Numbered from the stretch's first letter, positions 48,125-61,602 are shown. The stretch is DNA of 64,000 bases from Trissonchulus latispiculum (GCA_030248195.1 JASAND010020530.1:1-64000); one strand, 5' to 3'. Made by a program: numbers and translations. The notes: generated by a model not told the origin, from the sequence alone.

Positions 48125-51100
48125 AACATAAATTTTAAAATTTGCGAAGAGGGGCCGGGTTACTATGCAGTTTTATCTGAAAATAAAATATCTTAATGTT
48201 ACGCCTTTGACTGGGAATTGAAACTGCAACATTGTGATTCTGCGAATATGCTAATAGGTTCCACGATTACAAAACGGTTAAGAAATAATGTTTTAATGTA
48301 GCATTTTTTACAAGTTTCAAACGACGGTGAAAAATACAACTAACAACTGTGTTTAAACTGCACTTTCAAATGGTGTTCAAATGCTGCGACGAAGATGAAA
48401 ATCTATACTTTTGACCTGGTGATTCAGTCAAAAAGATCCATTTCCTTAACTTCACTAAAATCATCTAATATCCTTTAAGTAATCTCTTTTTCACTCCCCA
48501 TCTTTTTGTCACTTCTGATTCATCAGATAACCCACGTTTGCCCTCAATCCATCAGAGCGGATACATAGGCTTCCACTTCTCATATCTCGTTCTCCGTTGC
48601 TACAAATTAGGCTGACCTATGCCTGGCGTGACATGGTTACCTTAACATTCAGTTAAAGTGAGTCAATCATCGCATGCCAGAACTGTTTTCATGTTGTTTG
48701 TTGTTTGTTGATGCATGTTTTCTGTCCGTGACTATTGCTCTGCTGAATACGGTGTGAACCTCGGCGAGCAGCATTTCCGTCATAAATAACGGTCTCTTAG
48801 TCTCTTTGACCTACAGCCAATTGCTGGACACTTCGACAAAATGCAAATCATACCTCAGCAACGGGATAATGCTCTTTTTAGGTGCCTACTTCTTCACTTT
48901 TCTATGTCGGATAATCCGCTGTCGTAAGACCATTCTTTCCGCAGACCACTTAAAAGCTGAATCTTAAGGTTTGGCATATGACTATTACTTCTACATACTG
49001 CAGCTTATTTATTTGCAACTTCGAGACGATTACACAGTAGGTATATACTGCAGTAATGAATTTGGTTGAAAAGAAACTGAAGTCACTACTGAAATAAAAT
49101 TGGAATAAAATGCCTGAGCTTAATCCAGGTTTTGATTTTGTGTTCGTTTTCGATTTTGTTTAATCTTTACGAAAGCCCGTACTTCAGGCTGACCAGACGG
49201 GAGTATGTTCCCTCTGCATTCATGTCGCCCGCAATCACGAAATTTTGCTCACAAGAAGAAAGGAAAATTAATTTTACAATTGTTCCAAACTTCAAGCAAT
49301 TTCAATCGAGCTGAGTCAGTTTTCAGCTGAAAACGTTAATCAATCTCTGAAAGGCTATTATGGTTGTTCCAAAAAGTCCCCTCAATACTGGTATGGTTAC
49401 TATCTGAGCATTTAAAGGAGTTGGAGCTGACGGGTAATACTTCATACTGTAAAAACAACATTATTATGAAACCTGAAAATGCAGCTATATTTTATTGTGG
49501 GAAATGTTAAAGCAGTTAATGTAGTTTTATGAAATAGGTAATTGTCCACACTTCTGTGCCAAGCAAAATAATTGGTTGAATTCTTGATTCCAAAGTCCGC
49601 TACTCGGCCGCTAAACTGGACGACACTAGTCCATAGTCAATAGGCCCTGTACTAAGTCAATAACTACATGACAAAATCAATATCAGGAAGGTATATGAGG
49701 ATGATTGCTTTCAACTTATGACATGTTGATTGAAATGTCAATTTAGTCAAGCCATACCGATAACTTCTATCTGATTGTCTGGCAAAGCATTATCTCATTA
49801 TTTTCCAACCTAATTTATTAGACTAGAGATATTTTATGAGAGTGAAGTCTGGAGAAATAAGTTTCTTATTTGGAATTGATTGAAATGGGGGGGTTTTGTT
49901 GGTTTAAAAGGTTATACGTGGAGTGTTTTGTGTGGTGTAGAGTGGAAAGAAAAGTTGAAAGTGGTGGAGGAAAAAGGCGCGGGAGTATTTGTGTAGGTCT
50001 GTTCAAACTTCTTGTTGCAAACTCTGTTTCGTCAGCTTGTCTGGGTTGCGATACTAGACGGTCCTCCTAGCTCATCTGGATTGTTGCAATGTTTTATGCA
50101 GATACGTACCTGGACAGTAAAACTAAAGCCGACCTACGCTTTTAATTTTAGATTCTAGATCTGTCTAGTGTTTATGGCTTCCTTTTGACACAGAGTAAAA
50201 TAGCAAGCTACATAACAAATGAATCAGCTAACTGGTTCAGAACAAAACAAAGTTATATTCATTATTAAAATCGAGGTGATTGTTTTTTGTGCCGCTATTT
50301 CTGGTGTCATTCTGAAACATGTGCTTAACTTCCCTAAACTCCTTCAAAAAGCCATTTAGGCCCTGTTGATCAACTGTTATACATCCTCGGATAGCATTGT
50401 CATTGTATAGAATCACCACGGTGAGAGGAAACTTTATAAAATGTAAAATATTAAAAGACTTTAAAGATTTCAATATATGGGTTTATCTGGGGTTTTGTCT
50501 GGAATATGTGATATTTGTGATTATCACATATGTTTCAGATAGGTGGCAACTGGCAAGCTCCTTTTTTCGGCAAAATTTGAACAAATCTGAAAAGACACAA
50601 AGTGAATCAAGAACGAATAGGATCGGTTAAGGTTCATATAATTTTTTGTTAGCTGTTTTTCGTTTTCAAAAATTCTTCGATCACTACCGCATTTTCAAGC
50701 TAAACTTCGAGCAGGTTATCATACAAAAGTCTCCTTTTTCATTTTCCGCACCACTTTGGCATGATCATGAGATAACATGGAAGGATGAGGTGGGGTGCAG
50801 ATACTCCCCAAACCGATAAAAACAAAAAGACCATTTCAATAAGAAAGGCAAAAGAGCAGGCCCTCTCGCCAATAATATAAATTGTGGAAGAACCTTCTGA
50901 GGTTTGTTTTCAAACACTGATCATCTGTTAGCATTAATATTTTTAAATCTTAGTCATTACTCCTGAAACATTTTTAAAATTATTTCTTAAAAGTTTCAAA
51001 AACCTTTAATTGTAATATTTCGAAAAGCAAGTTACAATTTTACGAACTTAGGGGTTAACCTCCTTAATTCTTTGAAATCTTTCACTGGAAAACCCCTCGC

Positions 51101-51830
51101 AGACCACCTGTAAATGTAACTCATGTATACACAATACCATGTTTCTATATCATTGCATTGATGCTTAAAAGTGATACCTTATCAGAAGATTAACTTTCAA
51201 CCCGCTAAATGCCTTCTCCTGTGTTAATGCTGATGACATAACGGTCTCGAAATGTTTTCTGTCAAGCAATACTGTGGCTGGTCAAGGTTAAAAACCGGCA
51301 AAGGACAGAGGATTTTCAAAACTGGAACTGCTGACAAAGCGCAAGCGTATATAATTCTAATGCTTATGATCAAGAGGGCGCATCATACCGCCTAAGAAAT
51401 AAGGGCTAAGACAATGCGATGGCCTCTTTTTAGTGGTCTTTCGAAAAGATTCTTTTAGGTTGTTCTTTTGTCAAAGTCAACAAGAGTTAAGGCAAAAACA
51501 CGGAATTATCAGCCAAACGTTGGAATAAAAAGGGAGACCGCAGCGTCTATGATTTAAAAAGGAAAATAATTGGGACTCTAGAACTTGCAAACAGATTCAA
51601 AGGTTCAGTGCTCAAGATCTCAGATCTTGCTATAGTTTTGTTGATTGACGGATTTGTGCCAATTGGTGGGATGTCTAACTTTTTTCTTGAACAATATGCA
51701 TAAAATATAGAGTTCAGCTTTGAGGGCATAGATCATAGCTATCACATTGAGTTCATAAGTAAAGGATATGTTGTAAACAACCGGCTACCTGTGCCAAAAA
51801 ATTTGATTTTCTGCATAATTATTCTGAATA
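48125..51830. other. Long intergenic region with no supported gene
   Basis: The only mildly interesting stretch is a plus-strand open frame ending with TAA at 48965-48967 (hydrophobic, with NGIMLFLGAYFFTFLCRI) and AATAAA sites near 49092-49108. It may be a 3' terminal exon, but its upstream exons were not found. A tRNA-like scrap lies near 49585-49620 on the minus strand. Confidence 0.25.
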
Positions 51831-52377
51831 ATTGTCGTTAACATTCCCCCTCGACATGGCCTGGAAAAATTTGGCACAAAAACATTGATTTTATGAAAAC
51901 TTTGAAACTGAAAATATCTGTCGCAGTCACAATTTCAGACTTAAATTGGGAACACAAAAATTGTATGGAAAATCAGTGGTGAACATGATAACTAATTTTG
52001 GACCAAAGCGCCAATACCCCCCATTAGAAGAAAAAGATGAAAGAAACCACCAAATTAGGCCAAATCAACACAGCAGTAAATAATGCGTTCAATTGTGAAG
52101 AATCAAAATTTATGTATTTGCCGACCTTCTTATCTGGCAGAGAGCAGGTATTAGAACTACTACTAATCCACTGGAATTTCGTGTATCGGTGTCTATAATG
52201 CAGCATCCTCTAGTCTGCAAATATAAGATGTTTTGTGAAGTCAACAGATATCCCAAGGGGCATTTCACCAGAAAACACAGTTCCAATACGCAAAAAGCTA
52301 CTATATCTGATAGATGTTTTTCTTTATAACCATTGCTACTACTACATACCTGACTAATTTTGATCTAGCACGACCAT

Positions 52378-52380
52378 GGC

Positions 52381-52476
<96 letters not shown>
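52378..52476. repeat. (ATT)n microsatellite in the left duplication copy
   Basis: About 95 bp of tattattatt with one interruption (attatcatt). It is the counterpart of the longer run at 59805-59975. Confidence 0.95.
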
Positions 52477-52933
52477 AAGTTCAGTTGATGGATTTTTTCA
52501 ATATTAATTTTTTGTCTGATTTAACAAAATATGCGCCTGAGAGTTTAATTAACGACCAAATTCGATAAAATCAAATTTGTACTAAGATTTATTCCTTGAT
52601 GAAGTGAAAATTTATATATTCCCACTGGGAATTAACAAACATTCTGATTCCTTGAAGCGCGGAGTCGGCCTATCATCAAGATTATAAGTTCAGCTTTTGG
52701 AAATCCAGTTTCTACAGGCAACAGCGTTAAAAGCGTTTCATAAATCCAGCAAAAACATTACGGGGCATGTTGAATCCCATTGTAAGTGACACTTTGCAAT
52801 TGTTTCTTACACGGTGTCCGGCATTTCGTGAGTTATTCTTTCCGCGACATTTCAAGTTAATATTGTATTGCATATATAAACTAATGCTATTATTAATCAT
52901 TATACAGATTCAAAGAATCTGCGTTTTGGTGAG

Positions 52934-53995
52934 ATGATAAATGAAGAAAACGCAACTTTTACAAACCTAAATCATAGCTTTTGTTTTCTAATTATACCAC
53001 TGGAGCGACAGATCTATGGAATTTCCATAATGACGTTGGCAATTTTCAGCTTAGTTTCCTACGGCGTTACTTCATACGTAATCCTTCGCTCAAAACTACA
53101 TCTCTATCCATTTTATCGCTTACCAGTATCGCTAGCTGTCTCCTGCTGTATATCAATGGTTATACAAGCTACCTATTGTGCCCCTAGGGTTTGGGGATCC
53201 TGCCGTGCCTATATTCCTCTGAACGGATACGAACCAGTCGCAAGAATACTGACAGAAATTTCTTGGAATTCCACGCAAATACATTCGCTCATTATTGGAG
53301 TGGAACGGTACTCAGTTTTCAACACTCTAAACTGGCACCAACGTTGGTTCAGCAGGCGGCATACGAATATCATAATTCTCTGTATAAATATTGCCTGTCC
53401 TGTGCTGGTAATTTGTCATGAATCTTTTAACTGTGGTATAACGTTTCATGATTGCTGGAAGATTGTGTGTTCTGGACTCCCGGCAGTATTTATGGCAGCT
53501 TTTAACATTAGCATGCAAGCTTCAATTCTGCTAGTTTATGCCTCTTTGCTTCTTCGGCTTAGAATCTATTCACGCCAACTAACCATCAGAAGAAAATCGT
53601 TTCTGAGGAACCGCAGTAGTGTACTTTCTGTGCAGTTCTCAATAATAGCGGCACTGTATTTCTGCCAGTACGTATCATTCAATCTTTTTCCTAAACTCGC
53701 AAAAGCCAAGCTCATAGCTCCACTAAGAGCTAGCATTTTTGGAAATAGCTTCATTTTGATAAATCACATATTTGTGCCAATCACATACTTGCTCTTCTCA
53801 TACGATGTCCGCCGGCATGTCCGCAGCTTCATGTTTAATAGTGTATTGTCAGCATCTAGCGTCAGCTTTTCACGGCAACACCGCTATGCTCATACACACA
53901 GCTGTCCTGGTGATACTGCAATGGAAAATAGTAGATGCAGTATTTCACTACAACGAAGGACTGTGAATGAGACTGACCTTAAACCTATATCTTGA
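52934..53995 (+). CDS. Seven-helix chemoreceptor-like GPCR (receptor 2)
   Basis: Single exon, 353 residues, complete. The start is the first ATG after an acceptor-like tcattatacag about 25 bases upstream. Sequons lie at N6 and N13. TM segments match receptor 1. VERY at 123-126 replaces DRY, the loop before TM5 has cysteines at 151, 157, 164 and 169, SVQFSIIAALYF begins TM6, and VPITYLLFSYD at 281-291 replaces NPxxY. The membrane-proximal tail SSVSFSRQHR is shared with receptor 1, so that motif is under constraint, perhaps for G-protein contact or trafficking. After it the tails differ completely. The inferred role is a sensory-surface chemoreceptor of a nematode-type expansion. The frameshifted copy at 63678 is its closest relative here. 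Confidence 0.85.
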   Translation: MINEENATFTNLNHSFCFLIIPLERQIYGISIMTLAIFSLVSYGVTSYVILRSKLHLYPFYRLPVSLAVSCCISMVIQATYCAPRVWGSCRAYIPLNGYEPVARILTEISWNSTQIHSLIIGVERYSVFNTLNWHQRWFSRRHTNIIILCINIACPVLVICHESFNCGITFHDCWKIVCSGLPAVFMAAFNISMQASILLVYASLLLRLRIYSRQLTIRRKSFLRNRSSVLSVQFSIIAALYFCQYVSFNLFPKLAKAKLIAPLRASIFGNSFILINHIFVPITYLLFSYDVRRHVRSFMFNSVLSASSVSFSRQHRYAHTHSCPGDTAMENSRCSISLQRRTVNETDLKPIS

Positions 53996-56900
53996 GTATG
54001 AATATTATGATAGTACGAATGTCATTATTAATATCCTATGATATATACAGGATGGCAGAGTAAACAATATACGTGCAGAAATGTGCATTGGTCATCCGTG
54101 AGAATTGAGCTTTATTCGATTGTATGTTTGATAACTAATGCAAACAAAGAATTTAGGGTAGCTTCTAAATTGGAAAGTTTACTTTATGGCTTATTTATTG
54201 ATTTTAGGGCACAGGCGTTGAGAAGCTTTGACCACGAAAAGCATTTAACGGCCGATAAAATGAATTTGGTACATTTGCGAGCAATGGTCCAAGAAAAAAG
54301 GTTCGCGACAATGAGAGCTTTCGATTGATATAAAATTCAACATATTTCGAAAAATTTGAAAAATTGCTATTTTTGAGATTATGGTTGTCAGACATTCATA
54401 TTTGACCCTAGCGACCAACTGGCTGTACTAACCTGCACCATTTGTACCTAAAAGTGATCTAAGTAGTACCAATCATGGTGCGCAATTAGATAATTTGACA
54501 TTTTATAGGTCTGTGTTGCCATCGCCTTCTGTTATTTGCCAAAAACACGAATTTTCGAAATTTTCCCAAGAATTCAGAATTCTGAGCCGGAAAAATCTCG
54601 AAATAGGGCAGAGCTAACCAGGATCACTTGGTACCGTTCGAAATGTCTAGATCTCCAATTGACTGACCTCCAATTTCAACGTTGCAAAACAATCAAATTG
54701 GGACGTACTCGAACTTCAAAAATTAATTAAAATTTTTTGAAGGCCTAAATTAAACTTCTGCTTAAAACAAATCAGCCTTGGAGATCGTATTTATAATAGA
54801 AGATTAACGCTGAAGTGTTACGTTTTGTCGTTGGTGAGATTTCTCTGGCGCACGGAAGAAATCACCACTTTTTCGGTTCCCTTTGTTTAACACATGTTGA
54901 CATCAGTTTTGAAGTGAAAATACTCACTTACGTAAGAGATTCGGCTTTAATTTCAAGAAACCGGTTAAATGTACTAGTCGGACAACAAATAAGTGAAAAT
55001 GAACAAAATCGGAGATGGTCGAAAAATCGGCCAAAATGGACCCCCCCCCCTTAAATCATATATAAAACCCCTATAGCCATTGGAATACTACAACAGAATT
55101 ATTAACATATAATTAACATATAATCACAAAATGCTCGATAGCACGGCTCACTAAATTTGCAAACTAAAACATTGCAAATTTAACTATTTGTCAATAATAT
55201 TCTCAGCGAAGATGAAGCCATAGAACATATTTGAAAGTTGCAGCTGGACAGAGATGAGAATGAGATGAGAATGTGAGAATATTTAGTGAATATGTATTAC
55301 CGATCCACATCATCATGCATGATATTTTAGCAAGACTTTATATACTGTGTTGAAATTATATTTCATACTATATTTTATATACTGATGTACTAAGATTGAA
55401 GTTTTAGACGAATCATTCATTCTATATGGCATACAAGGTGCTGCTAACTTCTTGCTTCTGGTCGGCAACCTTTACCTGCTTAATGGATCTACCTTACTTG
55501 ACATTTCTGTTAGTCTAAAAGACAGCAAACCTGGAGACTGGAAACTTAGAAAACGAGATACTGCCGTTATTGCATTATGCCAATATTGAGAGAACAAGAA
55601 AAGATGTATCCTCCCTGAATGGACAGGAATTTGTGTCATATCTAGAGTATAAAGTTTTTCCGATATTTTCGACAAGGCGTTTTTTCATTTTTCGACATTT
55701 TTGAGCGCCTGCCCTTAGTGCTTTTTCGTGTATGTCAGTTAGTGTTTCATGCAACAACGACAGAATCGTATAATCAATTTTTGTCCTCTTTTTGTTTTTC
55801 TGAACCTAGTCAATTAAGATATCTATTCGCTATATATCTAGATATCTAAGATATCTAGCTTTTCCTTTTATTACTGATGTCTGCAGTGTTAGCTTACATC
55901 TACTTTGTTTTACAACTTCTCAAGCCTTTACTTCCGCAGATCCATAAATTTCTTAACAGTTAAAATCTTTCTTTTTTAATGATAAATCGTAGTGTATCTT
56001 CTATGGCCGTAGGATTAAGAAAACATCTCCGTGGATCAGATTAGATTTTAATGAGCTCAAAATTTTTTGATAGACAAAATAATGTAAAATAAACAAGTTT
56101 TTGCAAATATGCAACATTTTAAGTGTAATTTGCAAAAACGTTTTTGAACCTTCTGTGAAATCTTTATTGTAGCTTTACATGATGATTGCAATGTGCAATT
56201 CAAGACACTAGATTATCGGAGATATCATATTTTAGTTCATTGATGAAGAAGTTTCTTGAGGACATGTTCTGAGTTGGCGGATATCCGAATATTTCCAAGT
56301 ATTTGGGAACGCAAAATTTTGGATACTCTGATATGAAGGAAGGGAGAAGATGAATATTTAGAGCGTGGTTATGTGGCAGGAATTAAGTGGTTATAGAAAC
56401 CAAATAATAATATTTATATATGTGCTTTTCGTATATTCATCACTTGAAAACATATCCGTTTTTCATTACTTGTTTTATCTGGAAATACCACATTGATACT
56501 AATAAATTTGTTTTAGTCTAACTAACAAAGTATTTCAAAGCGCTCACAGAACGCCTTTTCTTCACCGCTTTAGGCAGTTTTCTGATGCTTGCTGTGATTA
56601 ATAAAAGCTGAGTTAATGACTGCCTGCATTCATTGAAGCTGAAAGTCCTAACATAGTGAACGTTAAGCCGAACCATTTGGTTTTGCCTAAAGCAGTTTCA
56701 AGTTTTGTTCAGATTCACCGATTTCTGAATTATTTTGTTTTCTTTTCTTGAATCATGGTTAATATCATAGCAACCAATAATTAGCTAAGCAAGGCCCAAT
56801 TATTATAAGTCAAAACGACCTGCTTAGCAATACGGGAATATGGGTTCCGTTCCAAGTGTTCTTGCAGCTTTGTGCAAAGCAGTTATTAGGTCTGTCTATA

Positions 56901-57300
56901 ATTAAGCAAGAAGTGGAAATGTAATTAGTTCACAATTGTTCACAATTAGTTCACACATGTGACTCAATTATAGTTGGTATGCACACGCCGTTTTTTGTAT
57001 ATTTGAATCCAATTTGACATCCTATTCTCCTAAGACAAATTCGTTCAGAGAACTTTCAAAAAACTCAGAAAAGCTCTTGCCGCTAGTGTTGTTCTCTGGA
57101 CCGTCCACCACGCAGGCAAGGTCCACAGTTGGCTGATAGACCGCCTACCGGTGACAGGGTGCCAATTTTTCCGGCCCATCACGTTAGACTGGCAACTATC
57201 CGACTTGAAGCCGTTGAATATTTTGTGCAAAATGGCAAATACTTTTCAAGAGTATATCATAATAATCTAATACTTGAGGAATATTTTCTAAAAGTTGAAT
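53996..57300. other. Intergenic region with no supported gene
   Basis: ORFs are short and unsupported. A run of 11 Cs lies near 55040. Short self-similar agatatct clusters lie near 55820-55860. Old AT-rich repeat phrases (cgaaatttt, ggaaaaatc) lie near 54340-54620. Confidence 0.35.
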
Positions 57301-57319
57301 ATGATGTGAGCATACGTTA

Positions 57320-57425
57320 ACATAGGGTCGGGTCCTGGGGGGGCTTGTCCCCAAAAAATTTTGAGGGGGTTTGTACCTTGAACAAACATTTTCAGGGGGG
57401 CTTGTACCTCAAGAATAAATTTGTA
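57320..57425. repeat. Three-copy G-rich tandem repeat, ~40-bp unit
   Basis: ggggggcttgtccccaaaaa, then agggggtttgtaccttgaac, then aggggggcttgtacctcaag. Immediately upstream of the receptor fragment at 57544. Confidence 0.55.
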
Positions 57426-57543
57426 AAATTTTTCGAAAAATTAACGATAATCTTCGATTTTTGGAAAAAATTTCAAAATTGTGCCCGACATTCCCGAGAA
57501 ATTAAACATTTTTGCTAAAAAATTTTTTGAAATTTTACTATAA

Positions 57544-58158
57544 ATGTTAATTTTTTCCGGCTATTTATGGTTACCATTTCGCCATGTTTTCGTTACCCCT
57601 TGCTCATCGGTGCAGAAAGATAATTTCTGTTTATCAGTCTATGGAGGCACAAGATTTATTTTCCGAAGAAAGCTATGTGTTCTGCCGGTTCCTGCTCATC
57701 TAGTCGCAGTGATGGCTGCATTATTTCAGGAAATATCCGGTTGTAAACTGACGTTTAATATTTCCTGGTTATTCTATTGTCCTGCATGGGCCGGAAGCAT
57801 CTTTGGAATATTCAGTATAATTGTGGAAGTGGCCACTGTTACGGTCTATTCGACAATATTGTCAAAACTGCGAAAAAGTGCTCGCAAGCTTAGCTGCAAT
57901 CGATATGCCTTTATCAGGTACAAGCAGAATATACTAATTGCACAGTTTTCCGTATTAATTATTTTGCTGAACATCATCCAAATTATTGTTTTTAATGGAC
58001 TGCCTGAGGTTATGAAGCTTATTGTCTTGCCAGCGCTCACAGGTGCCGTTATAATTAATACTACTGTGCTTCTAGTGCATATCTCCGTACCCCTTTCATA
58101 TTTGGTGTTTTCTAACGACATTAGACGACACAGCACTAAATTTATTTTGAATATTTAG
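57544..58158 (+). pseudogene. 3' fragment of a related seven-helix receptor (TM4-TM7)
   Basis: About the last 160 of 204 codons align in layout with receptors 1 and 2: a TM4-like segment, the loop GCKLTFNISWLFYCP (compare GCRIDFKDCWKIVCP), TM5, the basic loop KLRKSARKLSCNRY, AQFSVLIILL in TM6, and VPLSYLVFSNDIRRH in TM7, ending soon after at a TAG stop. TM1-TM3 and the ERY motif are not found upstream. The first ~40 codons of the ORF do not resemble the family. It is either a 5'-truncated pseudogene or the last exon of a gene whose earlier exons I could not find. It is much more diverged than the others. AATAAA occurs at 58319. Confidence 0.65.
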
Positions 58159-58484
58159 ATGTCACAGCTTAGTTTATCCTTATAGCACGGGTTTTTGACC
58201 AATGGAGTAGCTGATGGGTATTCTGTTGGTGGTTCCGCAAATAGCGTTGCCAATGGGCGTCAACAAAATCGCCCAATTAAGCGGGATTTTCTTCACAATG
58301 AAAATGCTTGATAGAATGAATAAAAATTGGAAAATATTACAAACCTAACGGTATTCATTGGTTAGTTCATTCAATGGTGCCATGCTTCTCGTTAAAACTT
58401 TGTGGTGCCGGCTTGCATTTTGAAAAACACTTTTTGCGTCGGTCAAAATTCTCGAGACGAACGCAGGACCACGAATGACTTAAA

Positions 58485-58770
58485 GTTGGTTAGCAATGCT
58501 AGCCAACTTTGACTCATTGCTAGTTAGAAGCGCCTGTCACACTATCGCACTTTGACTCATTGTTGGTTAGCTGAAACTTCCACAGCTAACCGACATATTT
58601 TTGATTATAGGCGCTTAGCACACTAGCCCACTTTGACTCATTGTTGGTTAGCTGGAACTTCCACAGCTAACCAACATTAGCTGTTATTATTGGTTCTAAG
58701 TGCCTGCCGCAATATCCCACAGTAATTGTTATTGTTGGTTGTAGGCAACTCACAACTCTAGTGCCTGAAA
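58485..58770. repeat. Degenerate tandem repeat with internal palindromes
   Basis: Units contain cccactttgactcattgttg, gttagctggaacttccacag and ctaaccaacatt. Within each, ggttagct and agctaacc form a hairpin around aacttccac. Two clear copies and one partial copy. Confidence 0.7.
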
Positions 58771-58924
58771 CTAAGTCTCAATGTAGAAAACTAACTTTGT
58801 GAATTTAATTCAATTATAATTTCTATAATTGAATGGTCATTTATTGCAAGATTCATTCATTTGCTCATGTAAATTTTTTGACAATTTTAAAATGGTTTGA
58901 ATTCTATTCTTGAATTTGAAATTC

Positions 58925-59095
58925 TCACATTTTAAGCTTAATTTCCAAAATTTCCTCACTGATGGCAATTTTCTAAATAATTGTCGCGACCTCAGCGCCT
59001 GCGACAATATCTCTTTAGTATTCTAATATTTCTCCCTTTTTAAGCTTAATTTCCAAAATTTCTTCACTGATGGCAATTTTCTAAATAATTGCATA
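58925..59095. repeat. Tandem duplication of a ~60-bp segment
   Basis: ttttaagcttaatttccaaa, then atggcaattttctaaataat, occurs near 58930 and again near 59037, separated by about 45 bp containing cgcgacctcagcgcctgcga. Confidence 0.8.
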
Positions 59096-59804
59096 TTATT
59101 TATTATTCTGCCTAATTTTCGCTAACAATCACCCTCGACATGGCCTGGAAAGACTTGGCACAGAAAATTTCGATTTTGTGAAAATTTTAAGACTGAAAAT
59201 CTCTGTCGCAGTTTGATTTCAGATTCAAATTGACAACGCAGGGTGTTGTATGAGGAAAAATCAGCGGTAAATGCGAAAAATTTTTAAGACCAAGCGCTAA
59301 TACCTCCATTAGAAGAAAAAGATGAAAGAAACCATCAAATTCGGTCAAATTAAATAATGTAATAATAAGTAAATAATGGGTTTGATTGTGAACAATCAGC
59401 ATTTGTGTAATCTGCCGACCATTTTACCTGGCAGAGAGCAGTTGTTAGAACTACAACTAATCCACAGCATCTTTGTGTATCGGTGTCTATAGTTCAGAAG
59501 ATTCTACGCTGCAACTAGAAGGTGTTCTGAGAAGTATAGATATCCCAACGGGTATTTCACCAGAAAACACAAATTCCTATACACAAAAAGCATACCCGTT
59601 CTAAGATGCTTATGCTTTATAACCTTTGCTTATAGATCATACCGGAATAATTTTGATCCAACATGACCAGGCGACACTACTGTTGCAGTCGCCTTCGGAC
59701 TGTAAAAGGTAGAATATTATCTCCAAGTATCTGTAAATTTGATAACTCATGCAATGTAATCATGCTGAGATGTCGCGCTAAGGTTCTGGATAATATTTTA
59801 TGTA

Positions 59805-59976
<172 letters not shown>

Positions 59977-60454
59977 AAGACTAGTGGCTGGGCTGCCCAT
60001 AGTCGATTCTAATTAAACGTACTCCGTTAGTGCAATTGATTGATTAGTCCTGAAGAATTTGAACTATTCACTGATAGTTTAGCTACTATGATGTTAATAG
60101 TTCAATTGTCATGAGATGTAATAAAAGCCGCCACTAAAAATTTCGTAGTATTCACGAACCTGTTCTTATTGAAACATTAAATTAACAGAATATTTCTTTT
60201 TCTAAACCGTTTTAAAATATGAAAATGATATTTTAATATTCGTAATATTTTAGTGTATATGTCGTAGTAATTCCTGTATTCAGTAAATACTGTATTTACT
60301 GGCCGATTTCAGTAAATACGGTATTTACTAGTAAGAATTGTATTTTCTTTAAACTTCCTATCGTTACACGTAAATTCCGTTTTTACTGAAACTCGTCCAG
60401 TATATACAGTATTTTCTAGTAAATTCTGTGTTTTACCTTAAACCCCTTTGTCTT

Positions 60455-61597
60455 TGTGTGTGTGTAATGTGTTTAATAGCGTCCCCGCTATCACCCCCCT
60501 TTCCAAGTCCTTTCCTAATTCCCACTTTCGCTGTTTTTCCTAAAACTTCCCCAAAATCCCCAAAATTCCCCATAAATATTGTATTTTTATGATTGTTGGG
60601 AAGCCCGATAATTATGTATTATTTTGTATGTAAAAACCCCCTAAATATTGTGCAGTGCTAACTTTATGCTCATCTCTTGAAAATTATTTAAAATCACCTA
60701 TTTTTGAGCCTAAACTTAACATTGCACGTATTTTCATTCCTGGTTGGCTTAGCGAAGATAGACCCTCCCGTTCCCAACGCATAACAGAATTCTCCTTGAA
60801 TGATTACATCATCCTTTCGTCAGTTGGGAGTTTTGTCAAGTCACAGAGCGGTCGGTTTCCTAGATTGGGGCCCCACCTTTCGCGTTCCTACACCTAAAGC
60901 GTAAGTCTTTCTTCTTGTTTTTTTTCCTTTAAAAACTTCTTTAACTCACCTTTTCTAATCCCCTTGTTCTGTCTTAACCCCCTTTCAATTTATTTTGCCC
61001 GTTAACTCCTAACTCCCCCTCTCCGTCCTAATTTGCGGGGTTGCCCCCGTTCCCCCTGGGTCTAACTTTACTAGCTAAGCTTGCTTGTATTTTCCCATTG
61101 CCCGTACTGTTGCTGGTCCCCCTTCCCCTCTGTTTATATTCCCATTCGTGCCTTCTGTCCTTGTTTGTTTTGCGGGTAGCCCGCTATTTTGCCTGTCCTA
61201 TCTGGGTAGCCCGGAAGGATTTCCCTGTTATAATTTGCCCTGCGTTGTCGCATTAAATCAGCCAGTTGGTCTTTTGCCTATTTAATTTAATTGTTATTAC
61301 TAAGCTTTAACCAGAATTTGATCTCTTTTCCTAGCTAGGTAGAGCTCTGGGATTAGCCCGGAGCTGATTTATATCTGAGTTTAATTTGTGTGTGTGATTC
61401 CCCATTTGGTTAGGCGCCCCGTTGGCGTCCCCCAAAAATTATCTGTCCCCCATTGGCGAGGCAAGTCGGTGGAAAAGAGCCGCCTGGATTAAATATCTCC
61501 ACCCGTAGTCGCTGGTCAGCGTTCTTGCGCACAGTTCCCTTGTAAAATTTGGGGCGTGAGCTCAGAGGTTTAATTCCCTAGCTCCCCCATATTTTAC
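60455..61597 (+). repeat. Possible solo LTR-like segment inside the TIR element
   Basis: A pyrimidine-rich, compositionally distinct stretch starts near tgtgtgtgtgtaatgtg and ends ccccatattttaca. It is followed by tgtggctggg, which mimics the LTR-end/primer-site junction of the 30239 element (ttaca, then tgtggagccc). No second LTR or target duplication was found. Confidence 0.25.
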
Positions 61598-61602
61598 ATG
61601 TG

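Larger units (their letters stand above)
51835..53995. repeat. Segmental duplication, left copy
   Basis: Matches 59105-59985 plus 63185-64000 in the same order. Shared landmarks are ccctcgacatggcctggaaa, cattagaagaaaaagatgaa, the (ATT)n run, aaaacattacggggcatgtt / aaaacataacggggcatgta, and the receptor gene. Similarity extends through the upstream flank of the receptor, not just the coding region. Confidence 0.8.

Noticed and set aside
48765..48967. Plus-strand hydrophobic terminal exon with downstream AATAAA
   Set aside because: The open frame is only about 65 codons, within what chance gives here, and no upstream exon joins to it. Mentioned only in the region note.
53327..53518. ORFs in other frames overlapping receptor genes
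   Set aside because: Shadows of the receptor reading frames.
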